A DNA stretch of 53,733 nucleotides from positions 1 to 53,733 of the forward strand of contig FR879687.1 of NCBI GenBank assembly GCA_000435055.1. Reading direction: 5' to 3'. Both the position numbers and the translations under genes were made by a program. Source of the DNA: Clostridium sp. CAG:138 (GTDB lineage Bacteria > Bacillota > Clostridia > Christensenellales > CAG-138). Under the pieces are notes generated by a model that was not told the DNA's origin, made no database searches, and worked only from the letters and a program-made list of their open reading frames with translations. Below, piece by piece: positions 25,034-33,770 of the stretch; positions within the stretch are counted from its first letter, which is position 1, and every line of letters starts with the position of its first letter.

Positions 25034-25876
25034 ATGAGCGAACAGTGTACCCACAATTGCGAAACCTGCGGGGTGGATTGCGCTTCCCGCAGCAGTGCGC
25101 AAAAGCAGCAGGATTTTAAAGTGAATGCACATCCGCTGAGCAATATCAAAAAGGTCATTGCCGTTGTCAGCGGCAAGGGCGGCGTCGGCAAATCCCTCGT
25201 CACTTCCCTGCTTGCGGTAAACATGAACCGTGCGGGAAAGCACAGTGCGATTCTTGATGCGGATATTACCGGCCCCTCCATCCCCAAGCTTTTCGGCATA
25301 CATGAAAAGGCTCTCGGAAACGAGGACGGCATTCTCCCCTGCAAAAGCAAAACGGGCATTGATGTTATGAGCATCAACCTCCTGCTGGAAAACGATACCG
25401 ACCCCGTCGTTTGGCGCGGCCCGGTTATTGCGGGAACGGTCAAACAGTTCTACACGGATGTCATCTGGCGCGATGTCGATTTCATGTTTGTTGACATGCC
25501 TCCGGGAACGGGCGATGTTCCCCTGACGGTGTTCCAGTCCCTGCCGATTGCAGGCATCGTTGTTGTTACCTCTCCGCAGGATCTCGTTTCCATGATAGTT
25601 GAAAAGGCCGTGAACATGGCGCGCATGATGAATATCCCCGTGCTCGGCATTGTTGAAAACATGTCCTATTACGAGTGCCCGCATTGCGGTGAACGCAGCG
25701 AGATTTTCGGCAGAAGTCATATTGACGAAACGGCGCACAGGTTCAATATCCCCGCCGCCGCACGCCTGCCCATCAATCCCAAACTTGCCGCCGCTTCCGA
25801 TGCAGGGCTTATCGAGATATATGAGGGCGATTGGCTGAACGGAATCACGGAGTTCCTGATCGGAACGGATAAATAA
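25034..25876 (+). CDS. Mrp/NBP35-type P-loop ATPase, iron-sulfur cluster carrier
   Basis: 280 residues from the ATG at 25034 (GAGAAAGG ribosome binding site). The deviant Walker A motif SGKGGVGKS is at residues 46-54, followed by LDADITGPSIPKLFG and the Walker B-like FMFVDMPPGTGDVPLT, as in the Mrp/ApbC/NBP35 family, which binds and transfers Fe-S clusters. CPHCG near residue 217 holds the bridging cluster between two subunits. The N-terminus has a clostridial Cys-rich motif (CTHNCETCGVDC), possibly another cluster site. It is monocistronic, with its own promoter and terminator. Confidence 0.93.
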   Translation: MSEQCTHNCETCGVDCASRSSAQKQQDFKVNAHPLSNIKKVIAVVSGKGGVGKSLVTSLLAVNMNRAGKHSAILDADITGPSIPKLFGIHEKALGNEDGILPCKSKTGIDVMSINLLLENDTDPVVWRGPVIAGTVKQFYTDVIWRDVDFMFVDMPPGTGDVPLTVFQSLPIAGIVVVTSPQDLVSMIVEKAVNMARMMNIPVLGIVENMSYYECPHCGERSEIFGRSHIDETAHRFNIPAAARLPINPKLAAASDAGLIEIYEGDWLNGITEFLIGTDK

Positions 25877-25899
25877 TCAAATACTCGAATCACGGGTCG

Positions 25900-25930
25900 G
25901 GAATGCGGAATTGTTTCGCATTCCTCTTTT
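25900..25930 (+). terminator. Terminator of the Mrp gene
   Basis: GGAATGCG (25900-25907) pairs with CGCATTCC (25917-25924), followed by TCTTTTT. Confidence 0.85.
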
Positions 25931-26101
25931 TAATTAACAGAAGGAATCGCATTGAAGAGGAGCTGTCACCGCAGCCCGCCCTTGCATTCATACTTCTTCC
26001 TTTCGCGCATACAATTAAGCAGCGACAGCGGATATGCGCGGGGCATTCTGTCAACTGCTTCGCGCATTCCGAAATACGCAGCTTGAAAGGACAAAAAGCA
26101 A

Positions 26102-27397
26102 ATGGATAATTTGAAATACGGCAGTCGAGGCACGGATGTTGAGCTTTTGCAGCTTGCGCTTACGCGCAGCGGATATTATAATTCACCGTACGGAATTGAC
26201 GGTATTTTCGGTGCGGACACGCAGAACGCGGTGCGCAGGTTTCAGGCTGCATTCGGGCTTGCGGCGGACGGCATTGTCGGCAGGGACACGAAAAAGGCTC
26301 TGCTCCCCTTCCTTCTCGGCGGGTTTGCAACAAAAATTCGCAGCGGAGACACGTTTTACCGCCTTGCAAAGCATTACGGAACAACGATTGCCGCAATTGC
26401 GGCGGCGAATCCCGCATTGAATCCGGAGAAATTGGTTCCGGGAACGGAAATTTATATCCCGTACGGCTTTGACCTTGTGCCGTCCGATGTTCGGTGGACC
26501 TCCAAGCTGAATGAACTTGTGCTTGAAGGGTTGAAGCTGCGCTATCCTTTTATCGGAACGGAAACATACGGAAAATCCGTCATGGGCAGGCCGCTTCGCG
26601 CAGTTTCAATCGGTGCGGGCTCGGCTGAGGCGTTTTTCAATGCGTCACACCATGCGAACGAGTGGATAACAACTCCGCTTGTGCTGAAATTTGCAGAAAA
26701 CTATCTGAAAGCATATATCAACGGGAGCAGCATTTTCGGAAGGGATGCACGTGAACTTTTTGCAAAAACGCGGCTTTTCATCGCCCCGCTTGTCAATCCG
26801 GACGGCGTGGATCTTGTTAACGGTGCATTGGATGAAACAACGCCGCTTTGGCAGTCTGTGAAGCGCATTGCGCGGCAATACCCTGCGGTGCCTTTCCCGA
26901 GCGGGTGGAAGGCGAATATTGAAGGTACGGATCTGAACCTTAACTACCCGGCGGGCTGGGATACGGCAAAGGAAACGAAATATGCTCAAGGCTGGGTTTC
27001 GCCCGCACCGCGCGATTTTGTCGGCACTGAGCCTCTTTCCGCACCGGAGAGCCGCGCCGTGTTTGATTTCACCGCCGATCATGAGTTTCGGCTTATCCTT
27101 GCCTATCATACGCAGGGTGAGGTAATTTATTGGAAATACCTTGATATTGAACCGCCGAACGGCTATGATATCGGGCGTGCGCTTGCTGCCGTCAGCGGCT
27201 ATAAACTGGACGAGGTGCCGACGGAGAGCGGCTTTGCCGGGTACAAGGATTGGTTCATCCTGTTTTATAATCGCCCGGGATACACTGTTGAAGCCGGACG
27301 CGGCACGAATCCCCTGCCGCTCAGCCAATTCGGAAGGATTTATAACGATAATGTCGGAATCATGGCAACGGCACTGTCGGAAGCGGGGAAACTTTAA
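26102..27397 (+). CDS. M14 peptidase with peptidoglycan-binding and LysM domains (endopeptidase I-like)
   Basis: A 431-residue zinc metallopeptidase of the gamma-D-glutamyl-L-diamino acid endopeptidase I type, which cuts peptidoglycan stem peptides. Residues 5-70 are a PG_binding_1 domain (GSRGTDVELLQLALTRSGYY, VRRFQAAFGLAADGIVG). 77-121 is a LysM (IRSGDTFYRLAKHYGTTIAA). 130-430 is the M14 catalytic domain with zinc ligands H184 and E187 (HHANEW) and H336 (ILAYHTQGE), and the catalytic Glu at about 397 (YTVEAG). No signal peptide is present, so it is either cytoplasmic, acting in wall recycling or sporulation, or exported by another route. The RBS AAAGGA is about 10 nt from the ATG. Confidence 0.93.
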   Translation: MDNLKYGSRGTDVELLQLALTRSGYYNSPYGIDGIFGADTQNAVRRFQAAFGLAADGIVGRDTKKALLPFLLGGFATKIRSGDTFYRLAKHYGTTIAAIAAANPALNPEKLVPGTEIYIPYGFDLVPSDVRWTSKLNELVLEGLKLRYPFIGTETYGKSVMGRPLRAVSIGAGSAEAFFNASHHANEWITTPLVLKFAENYLKAYINGSSIFGRDARELFAKTRLFIAPLVNPDGVDLVNGALDETTPLWQSVKRIARQYPAVPFPSGWKANIEGTDLNLNYPAGWDTAKETKYAQGWVSPAPRDFVGTEPLSAPESRAVFDFTADHEFRLILAYHTQGEVIYWKYLDIEPPNGYDIGRALAAVSGYKLDEVPTESGFAGYKDWFILFYNRPGYTVEAGRGTNPLPLSQFGRIYNDNVGIMATALSEAGKL

Positions 27398-27433
27398 GGA
27401 TTTCCCTGAGTAATTTATCTTTACAAAATATGA

Positions 27434-27628
27434 ACCGAAGCTTATGCGGTTTTTGCGGCCGTTCTGTTCGGTGCACTTGTTCTCGGCAAAGACATTGCGG
27501 CGGCAATGAAGCTTGCGGTTGATTTCACTGTTGCATCAATAAAAGCAACCGTCGGGGACAGCGGGCACAAATACGGGGTCAAGTTCGAGAAGGCATTGCC
27601 CGGGCTTATGCGGAGCTTGGAGAACTGA
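27434..27628 (+). pseudogene. 3' remnant of a pyridoxamine/pyridoxal kinase gene
   Basis: A 64-codon open stretch follows a TGA at 27431 and has no start codon or ribosome binding site. Its translation (VFAAVLFGALVLGKDIAAAM, then LAVDFTVASIKATVGD, KYGVKFEKALPGLM) matches the C-terminal end of PdxY/PdxK-type kinases, just after the GTGD anion-hole motif, which is lost. It is thus the tail of a deleted gene; the rest is not in the window. Confidence 0.7.
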
Positions 27629-27663
27629 CAGCATTGCGCAGGCATTTTAATGCCGTTTTCCGA

Positions 27664-27692
27664 TTGACAATTTCCGCCGATATTCTTATAAT
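27664..27692 (+). promoter_or_regulatory. Consensus promoter of the YczE-like gene
   Basis: TTGACA (27664-27669), 17 bp, TATAAT (27687-27692). Initiation near 27699 makes an ATG at 27705 an unlikely start and favours the TTG at 27756. Confidence 0.85.
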
Positions 27693-27755
27693 ACCTTTCG
27701 GCAAATGCCGACGGGCGCGGCGTTTGCACATGCACGCGGATGCGGAGGTATTTTT

Positions 27756-28481
27756 TTGAAAAATTCAATTGAAAAAAGTGCTGAACCGGCGGCGGGGAGA
27801 ATACGGCTTTATGAGGAGCCGGTCTACCTTGCCGCACTTGTGATGCTTTCACTTGCCGTTGCAATGACGGCGGCGGCGGATTTCGGCGTTTCGATGATCG
27901 TTGCTCCGGCGTATATCCTCAGCCTTAAATTTCCGTTCCTGACTTTCGGAAGGGCGGAATACATTATTCAGGCACTGCTGTTTGCGGTTTTCTGCATTTT
28001 GATGCGCCGCGTAAAGCCGGTGTACCTGTTTTCGTTCGTGACGTGCATAATCTACGGCTTTGTGCTTGACGCATGGCGCAGCGTTGTGCCTGCATTCAAT
28101 CCCGCAGTGACAGCACCGGGAAGTTTTGCTCTGTCTGTGCGCCTGCTTCTGTTTGCGGGCGGCGTGCTGCTCTGTTCGTTTTCGATCGCTTCGTTCTACA
28201 AAGTCTACCTTTATCCGCAGGTGTATGATTTTTTTGTTAAAATGCTGAGCCGCAGGTTCAACATTGCGCTGCCGAAATTCAAAACATGTATTGATTTTTG
28301 CTGCCTTGCAGCCGCGTGCGTGCTGGCGCTTGCTTTTTTCGGCAGATTCCGCGGCATAGGCGTCGGAACGATAATCATGACGGCCGTCAACGGCGCGCTT
28401 ATCGGGCTTTTCGGAAAAGTTCTTGACAGGTTCTTTGTGTTTGAACCGCTGTTTCCGAAGGTGAAGCGAATTTTTGAATAA
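27756..28481 (+). CDS. YczE/YitT-like (DUF6198-type) membrane protein
   Basis: 241 residues from a TTG start at 27756, chosen because GGAGGT lies 6 nt upstream. There are five or six hydrophobic helices. The N-terminal pattern (YEEPVYLAALVMLSLAVAMT, DFGVSMIVAPAYILS) and the later YGFVLDAWRS and GVGTIIMTAVNGALIGLFGK resemble the YczE/DUF6198 group of putative transporters. The substrate is unknown. It is a single-gene unit between its own promoter and a bidirectional terminator shared with glutaminase. Confidence 0.8.
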   Translation: MKNSIEKSAEPAAGRIRLYEEPVYLAALVMLSLAVAMTAAADFGVSMIVAPAYILSLKFPFLTFGRAEYIIQALLFAVFCILMRRVKPVYLFSFVTCIIYGFVLDAWRSVVPAFNPAVTAPGSFALSVRLLLFAGGVLLCSFSIASFYKVYLYPQVYDFFVKMLSRRFNIALPKFKTCIDFCCLAAACVLALAFFGRFRGIGVGTIIMTAVNGALIGLFGKVLDRFFVFEPLFPKVKRIFE

Positions 28482-28496
28482 TATGCGCTTAAAAAC

Positions 28497-28537
28497 AAAA
28501 GCGGAACAGGGGGAGAAAACTCCGTGTTCCGCTTTTT
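28497..28537. terminator. Bidirectional terminator between convergent genes
   Basis: AAAAGCGGAACA (28497-28508) pairs with TGTTCCGC-TTTT (28525-28536). T runs follow on both strands, so it can end the YczE-like gene (plus) and glsA (minus). Confidence 0.92.
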
Positions 28538-28616
28538 CGGCAAATATCGAACATTGCCTGATTTAAAAATCAAATCAAAGATTTATTTTGGAGTCGTGTC
28601 AAAAAACGGGGGAAAA

Positions 28617-29525
28617 TCAGAAGATGCTCAGGAACAATTGCTCCGAAAGCTTTTGAAGCAGCATTATTCCGGCATAACCGTTGCCTTTTTCGTCCAGTGC
28701 GGGAGAAAAAATCCCGATGCCCATTCTTGTCGGCACAACCGCCATTATTCCGCCGCCGACGCCGCTTTTGGCAGGAACGCCGACGCGCACGGCAAACTCG
28801 CCGGAACCGTCATACATGCCGCAGGTCATGAGCACCGCATTCACATAGCGTGCATATTCATACGGAAACAGCCGCTTGAGGGGCTTTCCGTGGGAGGCAA
28901 GCACCCAGCCGATTTTTGCAAGGTCGCGGCAGTCGACAGAGATTGAGCAGGCCTTGAAATAACAATCAAGAACATCTTCAACGTCATCGGCTATCATACC
29001 TTGGGATTTGAGCATGTATGCAAGCGCACGGTTTTTGTTGCCCGTCCGCTTTTCGGAAAGATAGACGCTTTCGTTAAGTGCGATATCGGGATTGTCCGCA
29101 AGGCGGCGCGTCAGGTCAAGAAGACGCTCGAAACGCTCGTTGTAGTCCTTTCCGCGTATCATCGGACAGAGGGCGATCGCACCCATATTGACCATTGGAT
29201 TCAGATGCTCGCTCAAAAGGGACTGCGCCGAAACATTTATTGCATCGAAGGGCTTGCCCGTTGCTTCAACGCCGATGCGTGAGCGAACCTGTTCAATGCC
29301 GTTGTCCATTAACGCAAGCAAAAGCAGAATCGGCTTCACAACGCTTTGAATCGTAAATTTTTTGGTGTAATCACCAGCACAGTAATGTTTGCCGTCGCTG
29401 CTGATAAGGTACACCCCCAGTGCGTTCGGGTCGGCTTTTGTAAGCTCCGGAATATAGCTTGCCAATCTGCCCTCGGAAGCGTAGGGGCGGCATTGGTCAA
29501 TGAGTTGTTCAAGCAGTTCGTCCAT
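28617..29525 (-). CDS. glsA: Glutaminase
   Basis: 302 residues, the normal size of the serine-dependent beta-lactamase-fold glutaminase that hydrolyses L-glutamine to glutamate and ammonia. The start at 29525 matches the family N-terminus (MDELLEQLIDQCRPYASEGR). The catalytic SxxK is S61-V-V-K64 in TIQSVVKP. Other family blocks are NVSAQSLLSEHLNPMVNMGAI, the ALAYMLKSQG segment and PAKSGVGGGIMAVVPTRMGI. The AAAGGA ribosome binding site is rather far (12 nt). It lies downstream of the lysine operon on the same strand, but a strong terminator separates them. Confidence 0.95.
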   Translation of the reverse strand: MDELLEQLIDQCRPYASEGRLASYIPELTKADPNALGVYLISSDGKHYCAGDYTKKFTIQSVVKPILLLLALMDNGIEQVRSRIGVEATGKPFDAINVSAQSLLSEHLNPMVNMGAIALCPMIRGKDYNERFERLLDLTRRLADNPDIALNESVYLSEKRTGNKNRALAYMLKSQGMIADDVEDVLDCYFKACSISVDCRDLAKIGWVLASHGKPLKRLFPYEYARYVNAVLMTCGMYDGSGEFAVRVGVPAKSGVGGGIMAVVPTRMGIGIFSPALDEKGNGYAGIMLLQKLSEQLFLSIF

Positions 29526-29603
29526 GGTTTCGGTGCATCCTTTCTTTATTCGGCAGCGGATTCGGTATACCGCAGCTTTTTTCAAAATGTTTCGGTGAAG
29601 TAA

Positions 29604-29631
29604 ATTTTAAGGCTTTTGCGCAAAAATGCAA
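29604..29631 (-). promoter_or_regulatory. Promoter of glsA
   Basis: On the minus strand: TTGCAT (29631-29626), 16 bp, TAAAAT (29609-29604), about 75 nt before the start codon. Confidence 0.5.
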
Positions 29632-29686
29632 GTATATTTTTAATATCGGATCCAACCGCTGCCCGCCGGCAATTGCATAAAGGAAA

Positions 29687-29727
29687 GAAAAACAAAAACG
29701 GAACCGCCCCTTTCGGAGCAGTCCCGT
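29687..29727 (-). terminator. Terminator of the lysine fermentation operon
   Basis: On the minus strand ACGGGACTGCTCC and GGGGCGGTTCCGT form a 13-bp stem (three wobbles) around a GAAA loop, followed by TTTTTGTTTTT. Confidence 0.88.
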
Positions 29728-29774
29728 GTGTTGTTTAAAACGAAAGCGTGTTAAAACGAAATCGAAAAAAAAGA

Positions 29775-30563
29775 TTACTTCATTCCGCGCTTAACCATTT
29801 CGGTGACGGCAAAAGTTGCAACATCGTCGGCATATTTGCTTGCGCCGAACCCTGCATCAAAGCCGAGTTCCTTTGCAAGCTCGTGGGTGATGCGTGCGCC
29901 GCCGCAGCAGACGATGAACCTGTCGCGCAGGCCTTCCGCTTCAAGCAGCTCGATAAGCTCGGTAAGGTTTTGAATGTGTATATCCTTCTGGGTAACGGTT
30001 TGGGAAACAAGAAGAACATCGGCGTTGACTTCAACCGCCTTTTTGATGAATTCCTCGTTGGGAACCTGTGCGCCCATGTTGATAGCTTCGATCATGTCGT
30101 AGCGTTCAAGTCCGTAATGGCCTGCAAAGCCCTTGCGGTTCATGATTGCATCGATTCCGACGGTGTGCGCATCGGTGCCGGTGGAAGCGCCGATCATGAC
30201 GATCTTCCTGCCGAAATGCTCGCGAATATATTCGTCGGTTTCTTCCATGCTCATGGTTTCCTCTTCAACGGTCTGCACATGGATGTTTTCATAGTCAACG
30301 GTATGCACAACGCTTCCGTAAACAACATAGAATGTGAACTCCTTGTCCAAAGACTTTGCAAGCGCAACGTTGGGTTCTTCAACGCCCATTTTGCGGACGA
30401 GCTGGCGTGCAGCTTCCATGCCCTTTTCATCGTTCTTAACGGGAAGGGTGAAGCTGAACTGAACCTTGCCGTCGTTCATGGTATCGCCGTATGCCTTGAG
30501 CCGTGTAAGGTCGAGAGTTGTGTCAAAATCAGCCTTGTGTGTGTTATAAAGTCCGCCGCTCAT
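29775..30563 (-). CDS. kamE: Lysine 5,6-aminomutase beta subunit
   Basis: The 262-residue cobalamin-binding subunit of lysine 5,6-aminomutase, which with KamD moves the terminal amino group of L-beta-lysine to give 3,5-diaminohexanoate using adenosylcobalamin and PLP. The base-off B12 motif D131-A-H133-T-V-G is present. Lys144 (MNRKG) sits exactly where the PLP Schiff-base lysine is known in the clostridial enzyme. The Rossmann-like B12 domain (KIVMIGASTGTDAHTVG onward, EVNADVLLVSQTVTQKD, CCGGARITHELAKELGFDAG) fills the C-terminal half. Its ATG overlaps the kamD stop by one base (TAATG), indicating coupled translation. It is the last gene of the operon. Confidence 0.97.
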   Translation of the reverse strand: MSGGLYNTHKADFDTTLDLTRLKAYGDTMNDGKVQFSFTLPVKNDEKGMEAARQLVRKMGVEEPNVALAKSLDKEFTFYVVYGSVVHTVDYENIHVQTVEEETMSMEETDEYIREHFGRKIVMIGASTGTDAHTVGIDAIMNRKGFAGHYGLERYDMIEAINMGAQVPNEEFIKKAVEVNADVLLVSQTVTQKDIHIQNLTELIELLEAEGLRDRFIVCCGGARITHELAKELGFDAGFGASKYADDVATFAVTEMVKRGMK

Positions 30564-32125
30564 TATTCGTTGCCTCCTTTTTTATGCATCAGCTCAACAA
30601 AGGGGTTGAAATAGCAATCATCCTTGGTAACAACGCCGGCAAGACCTTTGCCGCCGTCGCGAGGACGCTTAATATCCGCAAACACGCCCTTTTCAAGCGT
30701 TGCAAACAAGCCTGTCTGCTCAATTTCACCGAGAAGGTCGGTTGCTTTCCGAAGAACTTCGTTTGCACGGGTCTGCATGATGCCGCCTTCTTTATAGGTC
30801 AGCTCGCTGCCGAGATCGTGCATGGTGCGGAAGATGTACTGTGCGTTCTCTATGGAGAGTGCACGGTCGCTCATGAACGGAGTGTGGATAGCTTCGGTGA
30901 GCATACCGAGAAGGTGGAGCTTCTGTCCTGTGAGGATCGTGACCATGTTGAAGAGTGCGTCCTGAACATGCCCGCGGAAAATATTGCCCGTCATGAACTT
31001 GGTGGGGGGCATGTATTTAAGCGGTGCATTGGGGAAGATCTCCCTTGCCATCTGCGCCTGCGCAAGCTCGTAAAGGAAGCCGTTTTCAACATCGGGAGAT
31101 ATTTCGAATGCGTGCCCGAGACCCATCTGCTCTTCGGGAAGCCCGGCTTTGAGTGCGAATTGTTCGTTGAGGAACTGGGAAGCAAGCACTGTGTGCGCCT
31201 CTTCGACCGCATCGGCTGTGGTAAGGTAGTTGTCCTCGCCGGTGTTGATGATAACGCCGGCAAAGCTGTTGATAACGCGGCTGAAATACTGGTCAACGAT
31301 CGTGCGCTGCATGTTGATATCGCGGAAGAGGATACCGTAAAGAGCATCGTTAAGCATTACGTCAAGACGTTCCAATGCGCCCATGGCGGCGATTTCGGGC
31401 ATACAGAGACCGGAGCAGTAGTTGCACAGACGGATGTAGCGATGTTCCTGTTCGCCGACCTCGTCAAGCGCAGCGCGCATAAGGCGGAAGTTTTCCTGAG
31501 TTGCGTAGGTTCCGCCGAAACCCTCGGTGGTTGCGCCGTAGGGAACATAGTCGAGCAGACTCTGACCGGTGGTGCGGATAACGGCGATAATGTCCGCACC
31601 CTGTTTTGCGGCAGCCTTTGCCTGCACGATATCCTCATAGATGTTGCCGGTTGCAACGATAACATAGAGGTAGGGGTCGGTTTTGTCGCCGAAGCTGTTG
31701 AGATAATCATTGCGCTTTGCAACGTTTGTGCGAATGCGTTCTGCCGTGGCTTCCGCAACGGGCATGACGGCGGCGCGAATCTCTTCAATGCTGTGGGGAG
31801 CAACGGCGGAAAGATCAAGCTCGCCGCGGTCGATGCTCTCCGCAATTTGCTGCGGATTCATGCCGGTTTCGGTCATTGCGTTGCCGATATAGTAGGCTGC
31901 GCCGCCCGGGAGCAGACCCTTGTCGAAAAGGTGATCGACAACAACATTGGGCAGCGGAACTTCAAGTGCGTTTACACCGTCGATGCCGAGAAGGCGGCAA
32001 ACGGCGCGCTCCACCGTTACCGTCGTGTGAAGGTCGATAAAGTTCTGAGTATCCTCCGCAATGCGGCGGGCAGATTCGCGGGCTTTATCAACAAGATTTC
32101 GATTGAGGTTAAGTTTTGATTCCAT
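30563..32125 (-). CDS. kamD: Lysine 5,6-aminomutase alpha subunit
   Basis: A 520-residue TIM-barrel subunit that forms the aminomutase with KamE. The start at 32125 (MESKLNLN) has AGGAGGA about 10 nt upstream; an in-frame Met 10 codons earlier has none. Recognisable family stretches are LLGIDGVNALEVPLPNVVVD, GGAAYYIGNAMTETGMNPQQ, CNYCSGLCMPEIAAMGALER and KYMPPTKFMTGNIFRGHVQD. The ornithine aminomutase partner OraE is related, but the neighbours KamA, Kdd, Kce and Kal make lysine the substrate. No reactivating chaperone gene is next to it. Confidence 0.96.
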   Translation of the reverse strand: MESKLNLNRNLVDKARESARRIAEDTQNFIDLHTTVTVERAVCRLLGIDGVNALEVPLPNVVVDHLFDKGLLPGGAAYYIGNAMTETGMNPQQIAESIDRGELDLSAVAPHSIEEIRAAVMPVAEATAERIRTNVAKRNDYLNSFGDKTDPYLYVIVATGNIYEDIVQAKAAAKQGADIIAVIRTTGQSLLDYVPYGATTEGFGGTYATQENFRLMRAALDEVGEQEHRYIRLCNYCSGLCMPEIAAMGALERLDVMLNDALYGILFRDINMQRTIVDQYFSRVINSFAGVIINTGEDNYLTTADAVEEAHTVLASQFLNEQFALKAGLPEEQMGLGHAFEISPDVENGFLYELAQAQMAREIFPNAPLKYMPPTKFMTGNIFRGHVQDALFNMVTILTGQKLHLLGMLTEAIHTPFMSDRALSIENAQYIFRTMHDLGSELTYKEGGIMQTRANEVLRKATDLLGEIEQTGLFATLEKGVFADIKRPRDGGKGLAGVVTKDDCYFNPFVELMHKKGGNE

Positions 32126-32171
32126 TGAGTGCTTATCCTCCTGACACTTTTCCATAATCCTTTTAAAGTCA

Positions 32172-32203
32172 CCCGCCGGGACATAATCCCTGCGCCCGGC
32201 GGG
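32172..32203 (-). promoter_or_regulatory. Stable hairpin between kamA and kamD
   Basis: CCCGCCGGG and CCCGGCGGG form a perfect 9-bp stem with a 14-nt loop in the 169-bp kamA-kamD gap. No T run follows on the minus strand, so it is more likely an RNA-stabilising or processing element than a terminator. Confidence 0.6.
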
Positions 32204-32294
32204 CGGTGTGCGGCGCGTTCATGCGGAACAGAACACACCGAGTGGTTAACCTGCAATTGCTTAAGCAGCTTTCTGCGGAGCAATTAAATGCCGA

Positions 32295-33563
32295 TTATTC
32301 GTGATGCCCCCTCTTGAGCCTTTCAAGATCGGAGGGTTCAAGGGAGATTTTGCCATCGCGCCTGCCCTGTTCAAGGCCTGCAACGCCGATAAGGTCGGGC
32401 TGTTCGCCGCGTGCCTTGCGGCAAACTTCACAATGACATACGTTTTCGTAATGCTCCGGCTCGGTATAGGTCGTGATAACGCCCTCGAAATTCCTGAGGA
32501 TCGTCTTTCTGGGAGTCTGACTGATGACGTAGTTGGGCATAACGGGGGTTTTGCCGCCGCCGCCGGGTGCGTCAACAACAAAGGTGGGGATGCAGTAGCC
32601 GCTGGTGTGGCCGCGCAGACCCTCGATGATTTCGATACCCTTGCTTACGGGGGTGCGGAAATGGGTCAGACCCATGGAAAGATCGCAAACATAGATGTAG
32701 TAAGGACGAACGCGGATGCGAACGAGATCCTGAACAAGCTTTTTCATCACATGTACGCAGTCGTTGACGCCTGCAAGCAGAACACTCTGGTTGCCGAGGG
32801 GAATGCCTGCGTCTGCAAGCATCTCACATGCGCGCTTGCTCTCTTCGGTGATTTCATTGGGATGGTTGAAATGCGTGTTCAGCCAAACGGGATGATACTT
32901 TTTGAGCATTGCGCAAAGCTCCGGGGTGATCCTCTGCGGCATGACAACAGGGGTTCTGCTGCCGAGGCGGACGATTTCAACATGGGGCATCTTGCGCAGC
33001 TCGCTGATGATGTATTCAAGCTTTTCGTCGCTCTGCATGAGTGCGTCGCCGCCGGAAAGAAGAACATCGCGAACTTCGGTATGATTGCGGATATAGTCGA
33101 GACATTTCTCGATTTGGCAATCGGGAACGGCGGTATCATGCTGCCCCGCAAACCTGCGGCGGGTGCAGTGACGGCAGTACATGGAGCACTGGTCGGTGAT
33201 AAGGAACAGGACCCTGTCCGGATAACGATGAGTCAAACCGGGCACGGGGGAATCCGTGTCCTCATGAAGGGGGTCAAGCTGGTCCTCGGGAGCCTGATAA
33301 AGCTCTGCCGCGGAAGGAATGCACTGACGACGAACGGGATCATAGGGATCGTTCGGGTTGATGAGGGAGAGATAATAGGGAGTGATCGCCATGCGGAGCG
33401 TGCCGAGGCATTTCGCAACGCCCTCTTCCTCCTCGGGAGTCAGGGAGATGTATTTTTTGAGATCTTCAAGAGTTTCGATGCGGTTTGCAACCTGCCAATG
33501 CCAATCGTTCCAAAGCTCATCGGGAACATCGGTGAACAGACCGTATTGCCTGCTTTTATTCAT
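32295..33563 (-). CDS. kamA: L-lysine 2,3-aminomutase
   Basis: A 422-residue radical SAM enzyme that converts L-lysine to L-beta-lysine, the first step of lysine fermentation. It starts at 33563 (MNKSRQYGLF) after AAGGAGG. The [4Fe-4S] motif is C126-SMY-C130-RH-C133. The PLP-binding Lys is K338 in PGGGGKTPVMPNY, matching K337 of the clostridial enzyme. The C-terminal CHCEVC motif resembles the zinc site of the family. Its length and motifs separate it from EpmB and from glutamate or arginine 2,3-aminomutases. Confidence 0.96.
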   Translation of the reverse strand: MNKSRQYGLFTDVPDELWNDWHWQVANRIETLEDLKKYISLTPEEEEGVAKCLGTLRMAITPYYLSLINPNDPYDPVRRQCIPSAAELYQAPEDQLDPLHEDTDSPVPGLTHRYPDRVLFLITDQCSMYCRHCTRRRFAGQHDTAVPDCQIEKCLDYIRNHTEVRDVLLSGGDALMQSDEKLEYIISELRKMPHVEIVRLGSRTPVVMPQRITPELCAMLKKYHPVWLNTHFNHPNEITEESKRACEMLADAGIPLGNQSVLLAGVNDCVHVMKKLVQDLVRIRVRPYYIYVCDLSMGLTHFRTPVSKGIEIIEGLRGHTSGYCIPTFVVDAPGGGGKTPVMPNYVISQTPRKTILRNFEGVITTYTEPEHYENVCHCEVCRKARGEQPDLIGVAGLEQGRRDGKISLEPSDLERLKRGHHE

Positions 33564-33650
33564 TTTTGCCTCCTTGCCTTTCGGCTGTCGTTGCGGGTAT
33601 TCCGGGGTGTGAACCGGATTTCGGGCGATAAAAAACAATCTGCCCGAAAG

Positions 33651-33675
33651 TTATCGATAAAAATAATATCGATAA
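33651..33675. promoter_or_regulatory. Perfect inverted repeat between kdd and kamA
   Basis: TTATCGATA (33651-33659), 7-bp centre, TATCGATAA (33667-33675). The core ATCGAT is itself a palindrome. It could be a protein operator for an internal promoter, or an RNA hairpin. Confidence 0.6.
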
Positions 33676-33739
33676 ACATTGTTTTATACGGGCTGTCCCC
33701 TGCCGCAAATCTGCGCAGCGCGGAGAGCAGCCCGGAAAA

Positions 33740-33770
33740 GGCTTATTCGCAAAAAACTGATTTATAAGCC
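33740..33770 (-). terminator. Possible attenuator between kdd and kamA
   Basis: On the minus strand GGCTTAT pairs with ATAAGCC (7 bp) and is followed by TTTT, 37 nt after the kdd stop. It is weak, so it would give partial termination and lower kamADE expression relative to kal-kce-kdd. Confidence 0.45.

Noticed and set aside
30518..32119. A 533-codon plus-strand open frame across kamD
   Set aside because: Antisense shadow of kamD. Its translation is low-complexity and matches no family I know.
32301..33767. A 488-codon plus-strand open frame across kamA
   Set aside because: Antisense shadow. KamA on the minus strand has all its cluster and PLP residues.
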